Assembly (NCBI GenBank): GCA_945878865.1
Contig: CAMCUD010000003.1
Coordinates: 177,097-241,096 of the forward strand
Origin: Bifidobacterium breve
Lineage (GTDB): Bacteria > Actinomycetota > Thermoleophilia > Solirubrobacterales > Solirubrobacteraceae
DNA: 64,000 bases
Direction of reading: 5' to 3'
Shown here: positions 1-8,722 of the stretch, in pieces
Numbering within the stretch: the first letter of the stretch is position 1
How the letters are laid out: each line of letters opens with the position of its first letter
Notes under the pieces: generated by a model
Told to the model about the DNA's origin: nothing
The model's database searches: none
Seen by the model: the letters and a program-made list of their open reading frames with translations, nothing else
Position numbers and translations under genes: made by a program

Positions 1-572
1 CCGAGGATGTGGCTGGAGAGCAAGACGGTCCGACCCGCGTCGCGCACCTCGCGCACACACTCGCGGAACCGCTCTTCCATGATCGGGTCGAGCCCCGCCG
101 TCGGCTCGTCGAGCAGCAGCAGCTCGGCGTCGGAGGCGAGTGCGGCGATGAGCGCGACCTTCTGGCGGTTGCCCTTCGAATACGCGGAGCCCTTCTTGGC
201 CGGGTCGAGCTCGAACCGGCCGACGAGCTCGTCGCGACGCGCGCGGTCCAGGCCCCCGCGCAGGCGGGCGAGGAGATCGATCGTCTCGCCGCCGGAAAGG
301 TTGGGCCAGAGGTTCACGTCGCCTGGCACGTAGGCGAGGCGGCGGTGCAGCGTCACGGCGTCACGCCACGGGTCGCCGCCCAGCAGCGTGGCGGTGCCGC
401 CTTGGGCGCGCAGCAGGCCCAGGAGCACGTGGATCGTCGTGGACTTCCCGGCGCCGTTGGGGCCGAGGAACCCGTGGATCTCACCGGTTGCGACGGCGAG
501 GTCCAGGCCGTCGAGCGCCCGGGTGTCCCCGAACGTCTTGACCAGCCCGCTGACGGTGATCGCGCTGCTCAT
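1..572 (-). CDS. ABC transporter ATP-binding protein (partial, 3' end off window)
   Basis: Reading the minus strand from ATG at 572 gives 190 residues of an ABC ATPase that runs off the left edge. Visible motifs: Walker [10 protein letters not shown] (Lys43), a signature region YSKGNRQK in place of LSGGQ, Walker [14 protein letters not shown] and the H-loop region SSHIL. The YSKG-type signature and the GLDP Walker B are typical of the CcmA/NatA/DrrA-type subfamily that works with a separate ABC-2 membrane protein, for drug, polyketide or lipid export. No permease lies inside the window; it may follow beyond the edge. The ATG overlaps the stop of the upstream hydrolase gene as ATGA (569-572), so the two are probably translationally coupled. 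Substrate unknown. Confidence 0.93.
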   Translation of the reverse strand, partial: MSSAITVSGLVKTFGDTRALDGLDLAVATGEIHGFLGPNGAGKSTTIHVLLGLLRAQGGTATLLGGDPWRDAVTLHRRLAYVPGDVNLWPNLSGGETIDLLARLRGGLDRARRDELVGRFELDPAKKGSAYSKGNRQKVALIAALASDAELLLLDEPTAGLDPIMEERFRECVREVRDAGRTVLLSSHIL

Positions 573-1261
573 CCCAGCCGGCCGACGATCCACCGGATCG
601 CCTCGCCGCGCAGCTCGGGGTCGTGCTGGATCGAGACGTGGTCGCCGCCCGGAACCCGCACGTAGCGACTGCGCGGCGCGGCCTCGTGCAGGGCGTCGGA
701 GTGCGTGACCGGCACGGTGTCGTCGCCCGTGGCGTGCATGAGCAGGAGGCGATCGGCGAGCGCGTCGGCGGCGGCGTCGACGTCCGCTTCGAGGAGGATC
801 GGCTCGAGGGCCGCTGTGTCCGCCGGGAAGGCGAAACGACCGGAGCGCATTCCGGCGAGCAGGAGCGGTCCGACGGCCGGGCAGATTGCGACGACGGCCT
901 GCGCGCCGGCGGCCGCTGCGGCCGCGATGGCCAGGAAGCCGCCCATGCTTGAGCCGCGCAGCGCCAGTGGCGCGTCGGGTAGGACGCCGGCGATCGTCGC
1001 GACGTCCTCGATCATCCGCCCGTCCATCGGCCCCGGCGAGGCGCCGTGGCCGCGCTGGTCGAACACGACGGCCGCGAGGCCGGCGGCCCGGCACTCGCGG
1101 CACCAGTCGAAGTGGTTCTCCTTGCGCGAGTCGGCGCCGTGCAGCGCGACGACCCCGCCGATCGGCGGCCCGTCGGGGAGGAACAGGGTGTAGGCGAGGC
1201 CGTCGCGGACGCCCTCCTCGTCGGGCGGCGCGACGTCGTCGCGGGTCAGGGAAGACGGCAC
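569..1261 (-). CDS. alpha/beta hydrolase family protein
   Basis: 230 aa, GTG start. It has the serine-hydrolase layout: HG near residues 41-42 (oxyanion region), nucleophile elbow GSSMGG with Ser105, probable acid Asp181 in GDDTVP, and His208 in GGDHVS. No signal peptide or membrane segment, so it is probably cytoplasmic. The fold and triad are those of the Hydrolase_4/dienelactone-hydrolase-like group; the substrate cannot be read from the sequence. It is coupled to the following ABC ATPase by a 4-bp overlap and is divergent from lysA, with only 20 bp between the two starts. Promoters for both directions must therefore lie in or next to the start regions. Confidence 0.85.
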   Translation of the reverse strand: MPSSLTRDDVAPPDEEGVRDGLAYTLFLPDGPPIGGVVALHGADSRKENHFDWCRECRAAGLAAVVFDQRGHGASPGPMDGRMIEDVATIAGVLPDAPLALRGSSMGGFLAIAAAAAAGAQAVVAICPAVGPLLLAGMRSGRFAFPADTAALEPILLEADVDAAADALADRLLLMHATGDDTVPVTHSDALHEAAPRSRYVRVPGGDHVSIQHDPELRGEAIRWIVGRLG

Positions 1262-1281
1262 CCCGCCATACTCCCCGCACG

Positions 1282-2541
1282 ATGGCCACCGCGCAACGCC
1301 TCTCCGCCGCCTGGCCGGCAGCCAGCCGGCTCGTCGACGATCGCCGCCTCGAGATCGGCGGGGTCGACGCTGTCGCGCTCGCTCGCGAGTTCGGCACGCC
1401 CGCCTACGTGATCGCCGAGGACGACCTGCGCGCGAAGGCCCAGGAGTACCTGCGCGCCTTCCGCCGGCACGCGCCCGACGCCGAGGTGCACTTCGCCAGC
1501 AAGGCGAACCCGTGCACGGCCGTGCTGCGGGTGTTCGCCGAGGAGGGGCTCGGCGTCGACGTCGCCTCCGGCGGCGAGCTGCACGTCGCGCTGAAGGCCG
1601 GGTTCGAGCCGGCGAAGATCATCCTGCACGGCAACGCGAAGTCCGAGGCCGAGCTGCGGCGGGCGATCGAGGTCGGCGTCGGCTACATCGTCATCGACAA
1701 CTTCGCCGATCTCGAGCGCGTCATCGCGCTGGCGACCGACACGGTGCAGCCGGTGCTGCTGCGCGTCACGCCCGACGTGCGCGGCGAGACCCACGACAAG
1801 ATCTCCACCGGCCAGGCCGACTCGAAGTTCGGGCTGAGCCTGCGCGACGCGCCCGCCGCGATCGAGCGCGCGCAGGCGGCGCCGAACCTCCGGCTCGACG
1901 GCCTGCACCTGCACATCGGCTCGCAGCTGCTCGAACTCGGGCCGTGGCGCGACGCGGTCGAGGCGATCGCGCCGCTCGGCGACTTCCCGGTCGTGAACCT
2001 CGGCGGCGGCCTCGGGGTCGCCTACACCGATCAGGAGGACCCGCCGAGCATCGAGGTCTACGCGGCGGCGAAGGTCGCCGCGGCGCGGGAGCTCCTCGGC
2101 GAGCACGTCCGGATCATCGACGAGCCCGGCCGCTCACTCGTCGCGAACGCGGGCGTGACCCTGTACTCCGTGGAGTCGGTCAAGCGCAACGTCTCGACGT
2201 GGGTCGCCGTCGACGGGGGAATGTCCGACAACCTGCGCCCGATGCTCTACGGCGCGCGCTACGAGGCGGAGGTCGCCGACCGCTTCGGCGGCACGACGCC
2301 GAGCAGGATCACGGGCAAGCACTGCGAATCCGGCGACGTGATCGTCACCGAGGCGCCGCTGGACGACCCGAAGCCCGGAGACGTCATCGTCACGCCCGCC
2401 ACCGGCGCCTACGGCTACGCCATGGCGAACAACTACAACGGCATCCCGCGCCCGCCGGTCGTCTTCGTCAAGGACGGCGACGCGCGCGTGGTGGTCCGCC
2501 GTGAGACCTTCGAGGACCTGACGAGCCGCGATGTCGACTGA
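1282..2541 (+). CDS. lysA: diaminopimelate decarboxylase
   Basis: 419 aa, the usual length. It converts meso-diaminopimelate to L-lysine with PLP, the last step of lysine synthesis. Seen: the fold III PLP lysine in FASKANP (Lys74), the glycine-rich phosphate loop GGGLG, HIGSQ, EPGRS, and the active-site CESGD with Cys348. I start at ATG 1282 because the family's N-terminus ([24 protein letters not shown]) begins just after it; the frame is open further upstream but without family similarity. It is the first gene of a lysA-hom-thrC-thrB operon and overlaps hom by 11 bp. That couples lysine synthesis to the threonine branch of the aspartate pathway. Confidence 0.97.
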   Translation: MATAQRLSAAWPAASRLVDDRRLEIGGVDAVALAREFGTPAYVIAEDDLRAKAQEYLRAFRRHAPDAEVHFASKANPCTAVLRVFAEEGLGVDVASGGELHVALKAGFEPAKIILHGNAKSEAELRRAIEVGVGYIVIDNFADLERVIALATDTVQPVLLRVTPDVRGETHDKISTGQADSKFGLSLRDAPAAIERAQAAPNLRLDGLHLHIGSQLLELGPWRDAVEAIAPLGDFPVVNLGGGLGVAYTDQEDPPSIEVYAAAKVAAARELLGEHVRIIDEPGRSLVANAGVTLYSVESVKRNVSTWVAVDGGMSDNLRPMLYGARYEAEVADRFGGTTPSRITGKHCESGDVIVTEAPLDDPKPGDVIVTPATGAYGYAMANNYNGIPRPPVVFVKDGDARVVVRRETFEDLTSRDVD

Positions 2542-3757
2542 CCCCTTCCGCATCGGCCTGCTGGGCCACGGCACCGTCGGCGGCGCGTTCGCCGAGCTGC
2601 TCGACGCTCGCGCCGACGAGATCCAGGCTCGCACGGGCCGCCGCCCCGAGCTGGCCGGTGTGCTGACCCGCAGCCGCGGCACGTTCGAGGACATCCTCGA
2701 GGGCTCCGACCTCATCGTCGAGGTCATGGGCGGCATCGAGCCGGCCCGGGACTACGTGCTGCGCGCGCTGAACGCCGGCCGCCACGTCGTGACCGCGAAC
2801 AAGCAGCTGCTCGCCGAGCACGGCGAGGAGCTGTGGGCCGCCGCGCGCGAGCACGGGGTGCGCCTGCGCTTCGAGGCCGCGGTCGCCGGCGTGGTCCCCG
2901 TCATCCGGGTCATGCAGGAATCGCTGGCCGGCGCGTACATCGAGCGCCTGCACGGCATCGTCAACGGCACGACGAACTACATCCTCTCCGAGATGGCGCG
3001 GACCGGCGAGCCGTACGCCGCCGCGCTGGCCGACGCCCAGCGCCTGGGCTACGCCGAGGCCGACCCGACCGACGACGTCACGGGCAAGGACGCCGCGGCG
3101 AAGATGGCGATCCTCGCGCGGCTGGCCTTCGGCACGCCGGTCACGCTCGACCAGGTCGTCTACGAGGGCATCGAGCACATCACCGCCGACGACCTCGCGT
3201 TCGCCCGGGAGCTCGGCCTCGGCCTGAAGCTGCTGGGCACCGCCGAGCGCATCGGCGACGGCATCTCGGTGCGCGTGCACCCGGCGTTCCTCTACGCCGG
3301 GCACCCGCTCGCGAGCGTGTCCGGGCCGTACAACGCGGTCACCATCGAGTCGCCCGCGATCACCGAGATCACCCTGTCGGGCCCGGGCGCCGGCGGGCCG
3401 CAGACGGCGAGCGCCGTGCTTGGCGACGTGGTCAGCGCGATGGTGCCGCCCGCGCCGACGCCCGAGCCGACGAGCGCGCTGCCGGTCATCAGCGACGTCG
3501 AATCGGCCTTCTACCTGCACCTCGAAGTCGACGACGAGCCCGGCGTGCTCGCGCAGGTCGCGCAGATCCTTGGTCTGCAGGGCGTGTCGATCAAATCCGT
3601 CGTCCAGGAGGGCATGGGCGAGAAGGCACGTCTGGTGATGGTCGTCCACCCGGTGCTCGAGTCGCGCTTCTCCGCGGCGACGAAGCTCATCGAGGGCCTG
3701 GACTTCATCCGCGCGACGCCCCGCGCGATCCGCGTCCTGGAAGAACAGTTCGTGTGA
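2531..3757 (+). CDS. hom: homoserine dehydrogenase with C-terminal ACT domain
   Basis: 408 aa. It reduces aspartate semialdehyde to homoserine with NAD(P)H, the committed step to threonine and methionine. Domains: N-terminal Rossmann nucleotide-binding segment GLLGHGTVGGAF (9-20), catalytic domain with NGTTNY and DVTGKDAAAK (Lys186 is the likely catalytic lysine), and an ACT domain from about residue 327 (FYLHLEVDDEPGVLAQVAQIL) to about 400. ACT domains in this family usually mediate threonine feedback inhibition; here that is inference. The ATG lies inside the 3' end of lysA (11-bp overlap), supporting translational coupling. The gene is followed 22 bp later by a small L7/L12-like gene. Confidence 0.97.
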   Translation: MSTDPFRIGLLGHGTVGGAFAELLDARADEIQARTGRRPELAGVLTRSRGTFEDILEGSDLIVEVMGGIEPARDYVLRALNAGRHVVTANKQLLAEHGEELWAAAREHGVRLRFEAAVAGVVPVIRVMQESLAGAYIERLHGIVNGTTNYILSEMARTGEPYAAALADAQRLGYAEADPTDDVTGKDAAAKMAILARLAFGTPVTLDQVVYEGIEHITADDLAFARELGLGLKLLGTAERIGDGISVRVHPAFLYAGHPLASVSGPYNAVTIESPAITEITLSGPGAGGPQTASAVLGDVVSAMVPPAPTPEPTSALPVISDVESAFYLHLEVDDEPGVLAQVAQILGLQGVSIKSVVQEGMGEKARLVMVVHPVLESRFSAATKLIEGLDFIRATPRAIRVLEEQFV

Positions 3758-3779
3758 TCGTGGATACGATGGCCCGGCT

Positions 3780-4043
3780 GTGAGTGAGATCTCCGACATC
3801 CTCCTGCGCCTCGACCGCATCGAGGCGCGCCTGACGGCCCTCGAAGGCGGTGCCGCGGTCAGCGGTCCGATCTCGATCGACGGCGTCCAGGTGGCGGCCG
3901 GCGGCGCGCCGCAGCCCTCCGAGGACGTCATGGCGCTCCTGCGCCAGCCGGGCAAGGAGATCCACGCCATCAAGCTCTACCGCGAGCAGACCGGTCTTGG
4001 CCTCAAGGAGGCCAAGGACGCGCTCGCGCCCTACCACTTCTAG
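3780..4043 (+). CDS. small protein with ribosomal L7/L12 C-terminal-like domain
   Basis: 87 aa, GTG start. Residues about 4-24 form a short amphipathic, possibly coiled-coil helix ([18 protein letters not shown]). The C-terminal half ([25 protein letters not shown]) matches the alpha-helical hairpin of the ribosomal bL12 C-terminal domain, including the GLGLKEAK motif. It lacks the bL12 N-terminal dimerisation domain and the Ala-rich hinge, so it is not rplL itself. It sits between hom and thrC in the same operon (22 bp and 13 bp gaps), an unexpected place for a translation-related domain. Similar stand-alone L7/L12-CTD proteins are known in actinobacteria but have no established function. 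A TACGAT hexamer at 3765-3770 could be a weak internal promoter. Confidence 0.82.
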   Translation: MSEISDILLRLDRIEARLTALEGGAAVSGPISIDGVQVAAGGAPQPSEDVMALLRQPGKEIHAIKLYREQTGLGLKEAKDALAPYHF

Positions 4044-4056
4044 GCTGTCCCGCCTC

Positions 4057-5073
4057 ATGCCCGGCCTCATCGAGCGTTATCGCGAGCGGCTCCCGTTCGC
4101 CCCCGACGATCCCGTCGTCACCCTCGGCGAGGGCTCGACGCCCCTCGTCCACGCCCCGCACCTCTCCGAGATGGTCGGCGCCGAAGTCCACCTCAAGCTC
4201 GAGGGGTTGAACCCCACCGGCTCGTTCAAGGACCGCGGGATGACGTGCGCCGTCAGCGCGGCCGTCCGCGAGGGGGCCGAGGCGGTCATCTGCGCGTCGA
4301 CGGGCAACACCGCCGCGAGCGCCGCCGCGTACAGCGCGAAGGCGGGTCTCACCGGCGCGGTGATCGTGCCCGAGGGCAAGATCGCGACGGGCAAGCTCGC
4401 CCAGGCGCTCATGCACGGCGCGAAGGTCATCGCGCTGCGGGGCAACTTCGACCAGGCACTCGAGCTGGTGCGCGAGCTGTGCGACAAGCACCCGATCGCG
4501 CTGGTCAACAGCGTCAACGAGTTCCGCCTGCAGGGGCAGAAGACTGCGGCCTTCGAGGTGCTCGAGGATCTCGGCGGCGAGCTCGACGCCCTGTGCATCC
4601 CGGTCGGCAACGCGGGCAACGTCACCGCGTACGCCAAGGGTTTCGTGGAAGCCGGCCACCTGCCGCGCCTCTACGGCTACCAGGCCGCCGGCGCCGCGCC
4701 GCTCGTTGAGGGGCACCCGATCGAGAAGCCCGAGACGGTCGCATCGGCCATCCGCATCGGCAACCCGGCGCGGTGGGAGGAGGCGATGGCCGCCTTCACG
4801 TCGTCGCGCGGGCAGGTTCGCGCGGTGACCGACGACGAGATCCTCGCCGCCTACCGGCTGCTCGCCGGACGGGAGGGCGTGTTCTGCGAGCCCGCCAGCG
4901 CCGCGTCGGTCGCGGGCCTGCTGAAGTACGGCGCCGACGGGGCCGAGCGCGTGGCGTGCGTGCTGACCGGCCATGGCCTGAAGGACCCGCAGACCGCGCT
5001 CGACCAAGCCGGCGCCGTCGTGCCGTGCGAGCCGGAGCTCGCCGCCGTCGAGGACGCCGTCCTCGGCGACTGA
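4057..5073 (+). CDS. thrC: threonine synthase
   Basis: 338 aa. A PLP enzyme of the tryptophan-synthase-beta fold that converts O-phosphohomoserine to threonine. Seen: LGEGSTPL near residues 23-30, the PLP lysine in [10 protein letters not shown] (Lys58), [13 protein letters not shown] (phosphate and substrate loop), PVGNAGN, and a C-terminal CEPASAAS segment. Its compact size matches the short class I form found in actinobacteria. I start at ATG 4057 because the family N-terminus ([14 protein letters not shown]) fits there; the open frame upstream is out-of-frame sequence of the preceding small gene. It is followed 5 bp later by thrB. Confidence 0.97.
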   Translation: MPGLIERYRERLPFAPDDPVVTLGEGSTPLVHAPHLSEMVGAEVHLKLEGLNPTGSFKDRGMTCAVSAAVREGAEAVICASTGNTAASAAAYSAKAGLTGAVIVPEGKIATGKLAQALMHGAKVIALRGNFDQALELVRELCDKHPIALVNSVNEFRLQGQKTAAFEVLEDLGGELDALCIPVGNAGNVTAYAKGFVEAGHLPRLYGYQAAGAAPLVEGHPIEKPETVASAIRIGNPARWEEAMAAFTSSRGQVRAVTDDEILAAYRLLAGREGVFCEPASAASVAGLLKYGADGAERVACVLTGHGLKDPQTALDQAGAVVPCEPELAAVEDAVLGD

Positions 5074-5078
5074 GCGAC

Positions 5079-5930
5079 GTGGTGCGCCGCCGCCTCGTCC
5101 GCGTCCCCGCCTCGTCGGCGAACCTCGGGCCCGGCTTCGACGCGTTCGCCTGCGCGCTGGCGCTGCACACCGAAATCGAGGTCGTCGAGACCGGCACGTT
5201 CGCCGTCGAGACCGATCTGGAGATCGCGCGCGACCGCCGCAACCTCGCGGTCCGCGGGTTCGCGCGCCTGCATCCGCCCGACGACTTCACGTTCCGGATC
5301 CGCTCCTCGATCCCGCTGTCGGGTGGGCTGGGCACGAGCGCCGCGGCGTACGTCGCCGGCCTGCTGGCCGCCGACAGCATGTTCGAGCTCGATGCCGACC
5401 TGCTCGCGCTGGCGACCGAGCTGGAAGGCCATCCGGACAACGTCGCGGCGGCGCTCCTCGGCGGCTTCGTCATCTGCGCCGATGGGCAGACCGCGCGGTT
5501 CGATGCGCCGCCGGAGCTCGAGGCGATCCTCGTGATCCCGCACGAGCACGTCCGCACGCGCGAGGCGCGGGCCGCGCTGCCGGCCGAGGTGCCGATGGCC
5601 GACGCGGCGTTCAACGTCGCGCACGGCGCGATGCTGACGCTCGGCCTGGCGCAGGGCGATCTCGACCTCGTCGCACGCGGGCTGGCCGACCGGCTGCATC
5701 AGCCCTACCGCGCGCACCTGTATCCCCGCTCCGCGCAGCTCGTGGCTGAGGCGGCGGAGCTCGGCGCCCTGGGGGCGACGATCAGCGGCGCGGGGCCCAC
5801 GGTCCTCGTCTGGTGCCACTACGAGGCGACCGGCGGCCTCGTCACGGCGCTGCGCGAGCGCGCGGAGGGGTGGGCCGACGTGGTGCGGGCGCCGTTCGAG
5901 CCGCAGGGCGCGGACGTCATCGGCCTCTGA
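5079..5930 (+). CDS. thrB: homoserine kinase
   Basis: 283 aa from the tandem GTG codons at 5079 and 5082 (either could be the start). A GHMP-family kinase that phosphorylates homoserine to O-phosphohomoserine, the substrate of the neighbouring threonine synthase. The three GHMP motifs are present: PASSANLGPGFDAF at the N-terminus, GGLGTSAA (about residues 82-89) as the ATP phosphate loop, and the C-terminal ISGAGPTVLV. Slightly shorter than the enterobacterial enzyme, as is usual in actinobacteria. It is the last gene of the operon, and a strong inverted repeat follows the stop codon. Confidence 0.96.
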   Translation: MVRRRLVRVPASSANLGPGFDAFACALALHTEIEVVETGTFAVETDLEIARDRRNLAVRGFARLHPPDDFTFRIRSSIPLSGGLGTSAAAYVAGLLAADSMFELDADLLALATELEGHPDNVAAALLGGFVICADGQTARFDAPPELEAILVIPHEHVRTREARAALPAEVPMADAAFNVAHGAMLTLGLAQGDLDLVARGLADRLHQPYRAHLYPRSAQLVAEAAELGALGATISGAGPTVLVWCHYEATGGLVTALRERAEGWADVVRAPFEPQGADVIGL

Positions 5931-5939
5931 CCCGGCCGT

Positions 5940-5978
5940 GCCTGACGTTGTGCCCGGATATGGGGCAGTTCGTCAGGC
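5940..5978. terminator. inverted repeat, probable bidirectional terminator between thrB and the L,D-transpeptidase gene
   Basis: GCCTGACG (5940-5947) is perfectly complementary to CGTCAGGC (5971-5978). Inside lie TGCCC (5951-5955) and GGGCA (5964-5968), giving 13 pairs with a small internal loop. It sits between convergent stop codons and lacks a clear T-run. Confidence 0.6.
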
Positions 5979-5984
5979 GCGAGG

Positions 5985-6743
5985 TCAGGGCACCGTCGTC
6001 ACCAGCGCGCCGGCCGGCACGTTGCGGATGACCCAGCGCAGGTCGGTGTTGCGCCCCCGGACGCACCCGAGGCTCACCGCGCGCCCGATGACCGACTCGT
6101 CGGTAGTCCCGTGGATGGCGATCTGGGTGCCGCCCTTCCATGAGCGGGGGAGCCGCGCGCGCTGGTGTGACGTCAGCGCGACCGCGCAGCAGCCGTAGGG
6201 GCCGGACCCGGTGGGGTAGACGAGCGCGTCGGTGATCCCCGCGCGGCCGAGGGGGGTCGGCGTGCCGGGTGCCCCGACGGCCACGGCGAACCTCCGGACC
6301 ACCGCCGCGCCGCGGCGGACCGACAGCGTGCGCGCGCTGCGATCGATCTCGACGGTGTAGGGCTGGCGCTGGAGCACCGTGGCGCGGACGGGAATCCAGC
6401 CGGGGCGATTGCCCGGGACGACCTCGGTCATCACCGCGAGCCAGTTCCCTCGTCGCCCGGCGACCGCCAGCCGCGTCTGCGTGCCGAAGCGTGTCTTCGG
6501 CAGCGCCCGGCCGACGATCCGCCCGCCCGGGCTCGCCCGGATCGCCAAGGGTCGGTCGACCGTCGCCGAGAACTGGCCCGGCCGCAGCGGCGCGGGACGG
6601 ATCTCCCCGGGGCCGGTGCCGACCTTCTCTGGTACGGCGTCGGCGGCCTGCTGCGGGGTGGGGGCGACGTCGTCGCCGGCGCCGCAGCCGGCCAGCGCGG
6701 CCGTCACGGCCGCCAGCGCGACGGCCGGCCGGGCGCGCCGCAT
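5985..6743 (-). CDS. L,D-transpeptidase (YkuD) lipoprotein
   Basis: 252 aa. The N-terminus is a lipoprotein signal with lipobox LAGC (Cys20), so it is anchored on the outer face of the membrane. Residues about 60-123 look like an SH3-like or Ig-like accessory region. The YkuD catalytic domain follows, with His211 in AIHGT and the nucleophile Cys227 in SLGCVR (Arg229 follows the cysteine). The usual S/T-H-G-C-x-R motif reads S-L-G-C-V-R here. It should form 3-3 peptidoglycan cross-links. Its start lies only 5 bp after the stop of parA, so the two form an operon; the pairing with an orphan ParA is unusual. Confidence 0.92.
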   Translation of the reverse strand: MRRARPAVALAAVTAALAGCGAGDDVAPTPQQAADAVPEKVGTGPGEIRPAPLRPGQFSATVDRPLAIRASPGGRIVGRALPKTRFGTQTRLAVAGRRGNWLAVMTEVVPGNRPGWIPVRATVLQRQPYTVEIDRSARTLSVRRGAAVVRRFAVAVGAPGTPTPLGRAGITDALVYPTGSGPYGCCAVALTSHQRARLPRSWKGGTQIAIHGTTDESVIGRAVSLGCVRGRNTDLRWVIRNVPAGALVTTVP

Positions 6744-6748
6744 GGCGA

Positions 6749-7540
6749 TCAGCCGGAGGACGCCTCGTCGAGCAGCGGCTTGAGGCGCCGGCGCGCGGCC
6801 GGCAGCTTCAGGCGCTTAAGCAGCTCGTCGGCGAGGGTGACGTAGTCGGCGCCGAGGTCGGGCCGGTGGTCGAGGATCGACACCGCGCGCTCGGCCGACT
6901 CGGCGTAGGCGATCGACGAGCGGATCGTCGTCGCGAAGAGCTTGTCGCCCACGTGCTCCTGCAGCGACTGGTACGCCTCGCGGGAGTGGACCGTGCGCAT
7001 GTCGGCGATGTTGAAGACCACGCCGAGCCACTCGAGATCCGGGTTGAGGCTGTCCGCGGCGAGGTCGATGACCTCCTTGGCCTGCTCGACGCCCTGCAGC
7101 GCGAAGTACTGCGCCTCGGCGCTCAGCAGCGCGTGGGTCGCGGCGACCAGCGCGTTGACCGTCAGCAGCCCGAGGTTCGGCGGGCAGTCCAGCAGGATGA
7201 TCTCGTAGTCGTCCTTGACCGGCTTGAGCGCGCGGCGCAGCGTCAGCTCGCGGCCCATCTTGCCGGCGAGCTGGAGTTCGGTCTCGGCGAGCGTGAGGTT
7301 CGCGGGCACGACGCCGTCGTGGATCGCGGACTTCAGCTTGGCCTTGCCCATGAGGACGTCGCTCACGGTGGGGTCGGCCTCCGGCGGGACGTCGAAGTAG
7401 TCCGACAGGTTGCCCTGGGGGTCGAGATCCACGGCCAGGACCTTGAGGCCGGCACGCGTGAAGACGTCGGCCAGCGTGCGGACCGTCGTCGTCTTCCCGG
7501 TCCCGCCCTTCTGCGAGAGGACTGCGATGATGGCGCTCAC
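6749..7540 (-). CDS. ParA family ATPase (orphan, no adjacent parB)
   Basis: 263 aa from GTG 7540. A deviant Walker A KGGTGKTTT near residues 11-19 with the signature lysine, a Walker A' region VLAVDLDPQGNLSDYF, and Walker B-like EIILLDCPPNLGLLTVNAL define the ParA/Soj subfamily of positioning ATPases. I see no ParB-like gene nearby and no consensus parS (TGTTTCACGTGAAACA), so it need not be the chromosome-segregation ParA. The downstream partner is a cell-wall L,D-transpeptidase, suggesting a role in positioning envelope or division machinery (inference). A TATAGT -10 lies just upstream, so the mRNA leader would be only a few nucleotides long. Confidence 0.9.
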   Translation of the reverse strand: MSAIIAVLSQKGGTGKTTTVRTLADVFTRAGLKVLAVDLDPQGNLSDYFDVPPEADPTVSDVLMGKAKLKSAIHDGVVPANLTLAETELQLAGKMGRELTLRRALKPVKDDYEIILLDCPPNLGLLTVNALVAATHALLSAEAQYFALQGVEQAKEVIDLAADSLNPDLEWLGVVFNIADMRTVHSREAYQSLQEHVGDKLFATTIRSSIAYAESAERAVSILDHRPDLGADYVTLADELLKRLKLPAARRRLKPLLDEASSG

Positions 7541-7549
7541 GAGCGCCGC

Positions 7550-7555
7550 ACTATA
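7550..7555 (-). promoter_or_regulatory. -10 element of parA
   Basis: TATAGT on the minus strand ends 9 nt before the GTG at 7540, giving a near-leaderless transcript. No good -35 was seen. Confidence 0.5.
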
Positions 7556-7560
7556 CGGAC

Positions 7561-7597
7561 CGACCCGGTTCGCGCACCATGCGCCCGAACCGGGTCG
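7561..7597. repeat. 12-bp perfect inverted repeat between the FHA gene and parA
   Basis: CGACCCGGTTCG (7561-7572) pairs perfectly with CGAACCGGGTCG (7586-7597), with an inner CGC/GCG pair. It lies 14 bp after the FHA gene stop and just upstream of the parA -10. The simplest reading is a terminator for the FHA gene (minus strand). Because it abuts an orphan parA promoter, a protein-binding site is also possible. Confidence 0.65.
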
Positions 7598-7610
7598 CTC
7601 CGCCGGGCCG

Positions 7611-8195
7611 TCAGCCCGTGGCGCCCAGCGGCGAGCCGGACGTGTCCGACGCGGCCGCCTGGACGGCGGTGACGCGCAGGAAGTGCAGGCGATACCGGCC
7701 GACGACGATCTCGTCACCGTCGCGCAGCTCCTGCCATTCGACGCGGTCGCCGTTGACGAAGACGCCGTTGAGGCTCCGGTCGTCGAGCACCCGTACGCCG
7801 TCGGCCTGGCGGACGATCAGCGCATGACGCCGTGAGACCGTGGGGTCGTCGAACCGGACATCGGCGGCCAGGCTGCGACCGACACGCGTCCACTCCCGCG
7901 ACAGCGCCACGATGCGCCGGGCGCCGAGCTCCTGGAAGGCGAGGTACTCGCCCGGCTCGGTGATCTCCGCCCTGGCCTCCGCGAGCCACCCCTCGGGGTC
8001 CTCGGCCTCGGCGTGGGGCTCGGGCTCGCGATCGAACCGCTGGGTTCCGAAGAGCGAGGCTCGGGCGAAATCCGACCCTCCGCAATTCGGGCATTCCGGA
8101 AGGGCGTCCGCGGCGGCGAGCGTCACGGTGTACCCGCACTCCTCGCAGCGGAACGACCCGGTGCCGGCGAGCGTTCCTGACGTGAGTGAATCCAT
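7611..8195 (-). CDS. zinc-ribbon and FHA domain protein
   Basis: 194 aa. An N-terminal zinc ribbon has paired cysteines C17-x2-C20 and C35-x2-C38. After an acidic linker, an FHA domain spans about residues 90-175, with the phosphothreonine-binding signature residues GRS (106-108), SRRH (121-124) and SLNG (141-144). FHA domains bind phosphothreonine peptides, so this protein is probably a reader of Ser/Thr kinase signalling; no kinase gene is in the window. It has no membrane segment. A good Shine-Dalgarno sequence (AAGGGAG) precedes the ATG. It is transcribed toward parA but separated from it by a strong inverted repeat. Confidence 0.88.
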   Translation of the reverse strand: MDSLTSGTLAGTGSFRCEECGYTVTLAAADALPECPNCGGSDFARASLFGTQRFDREPEPHAEAEDPEGWLAEARAEITEPGEYLAFQELGARRIVALSREWTRVGRSLAADVRFDDPTVSRRHALIVRQADGVRVLDDRSLNGVFVNGDRVEWQELRDGDEIVVGRYRLHFLRVTAVQAAASDTSGSPLGATG

Positions 8196-8257
8196 TGCAG
8201 CTCCCTTGTGCGGGCGCGCTCGGGGGTTGGCGCGCCAGCTTCACCCGCTTGTGACGA

Positions 8258-8285
8258 AGATAACGAACGCCCTGGGGGAGGGCAA
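8258..8285 (-). promoter_or_regulatory. sigma-70-type promoter of the FHA gene
   Basis: On the minus strand, -35 TTGCCC (8285-8280) and -10 TTATCT (8263-8258) are 16 bp apart. The predicted leader is about 55 nt and contains the palindrome TGGCGCGCCA (8228-8237), a possible operator. Confidence 0.5.
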
Positions 8286-8373
8286 GTACAACCGTCGGTG
8301 TACCCAGCCGTCGCTTCGCCTATGCCATCCATGGTGCGCGCCTCCGTAAAGAGTTCCTAAGCGGAGCCGACGA

Positions 8374-8685
8374 ATGGAGGAGTTTCCGCCGTCCGGCCGA
8401 AACGAGACGGCGATGCGGGACGAGCGACCCACCGAGATCATCGACGAGCGCGACCTCGAGCGCGAGTTGCTCCGCAAGGGGGTCGGCGCCCTGCGGGCGA
8501 CCGCGCGCCAGTGCGCCGACTGCGGCCGGACGCCGCTCACCGGCGAGCACGTCCACATCTTCGCGCGCGGTGAAATGGTCTGCGAGCTCTGCCGCCCGTT
8601 CCGGCGCACCTCGCCCGTGGAGAGCGAGACCGTGCGCCACTCCGAGCGCGGCCTGACCGTGCGCGTGACCAAACGCGCCGCCTGA
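8374..8685 (+). CDS. small hypothetical protein with CxxC pairs
   Basis: 103 aa (ATG 8413 would give 90 aa). It contains two cysteine pairs, CADC and CELC, about 25 residues apart around GEHVHIF, a likely treble-clef or zinc-ribbon metal site. The N-terminal half is a charged helix (EIIDERDLERELLRKGVGALRATA). I do not recognise a named family; the arrangement suggests a small metal-bound adaptor or DNA/RNA-binding protein. Codon use matches the neighbours and the reading frame ends 28 bp before the next gene. Confidence 0.72.
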   Translation: MEEFPPSGRNETAMRDERPTEIIDERDLERELLRKGVGALRATARQCADCGRTPLTGEHVHIFARGEMVCELCRPFRRTSPVESETVRHSERGLTVRVTKRAA

Positions 8686-8709
8686 CCCCCGTTCGGCGCC
8701 TCCGCGGTC

Positions 8710-8715
8710 TACCAT
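8710..8715 (+). promoter_or_regulatory. -10 element giving a leaderless SRPBCC transcript
   Basis: TACCAT followed by 7 nt and then GTG 8723. The in-frame ATG at 8714 lies inside the hexamer, which argues for the GTG as the real start. Confidence 0.45.
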
Positions 8716-8722
8716 GTCGGCC

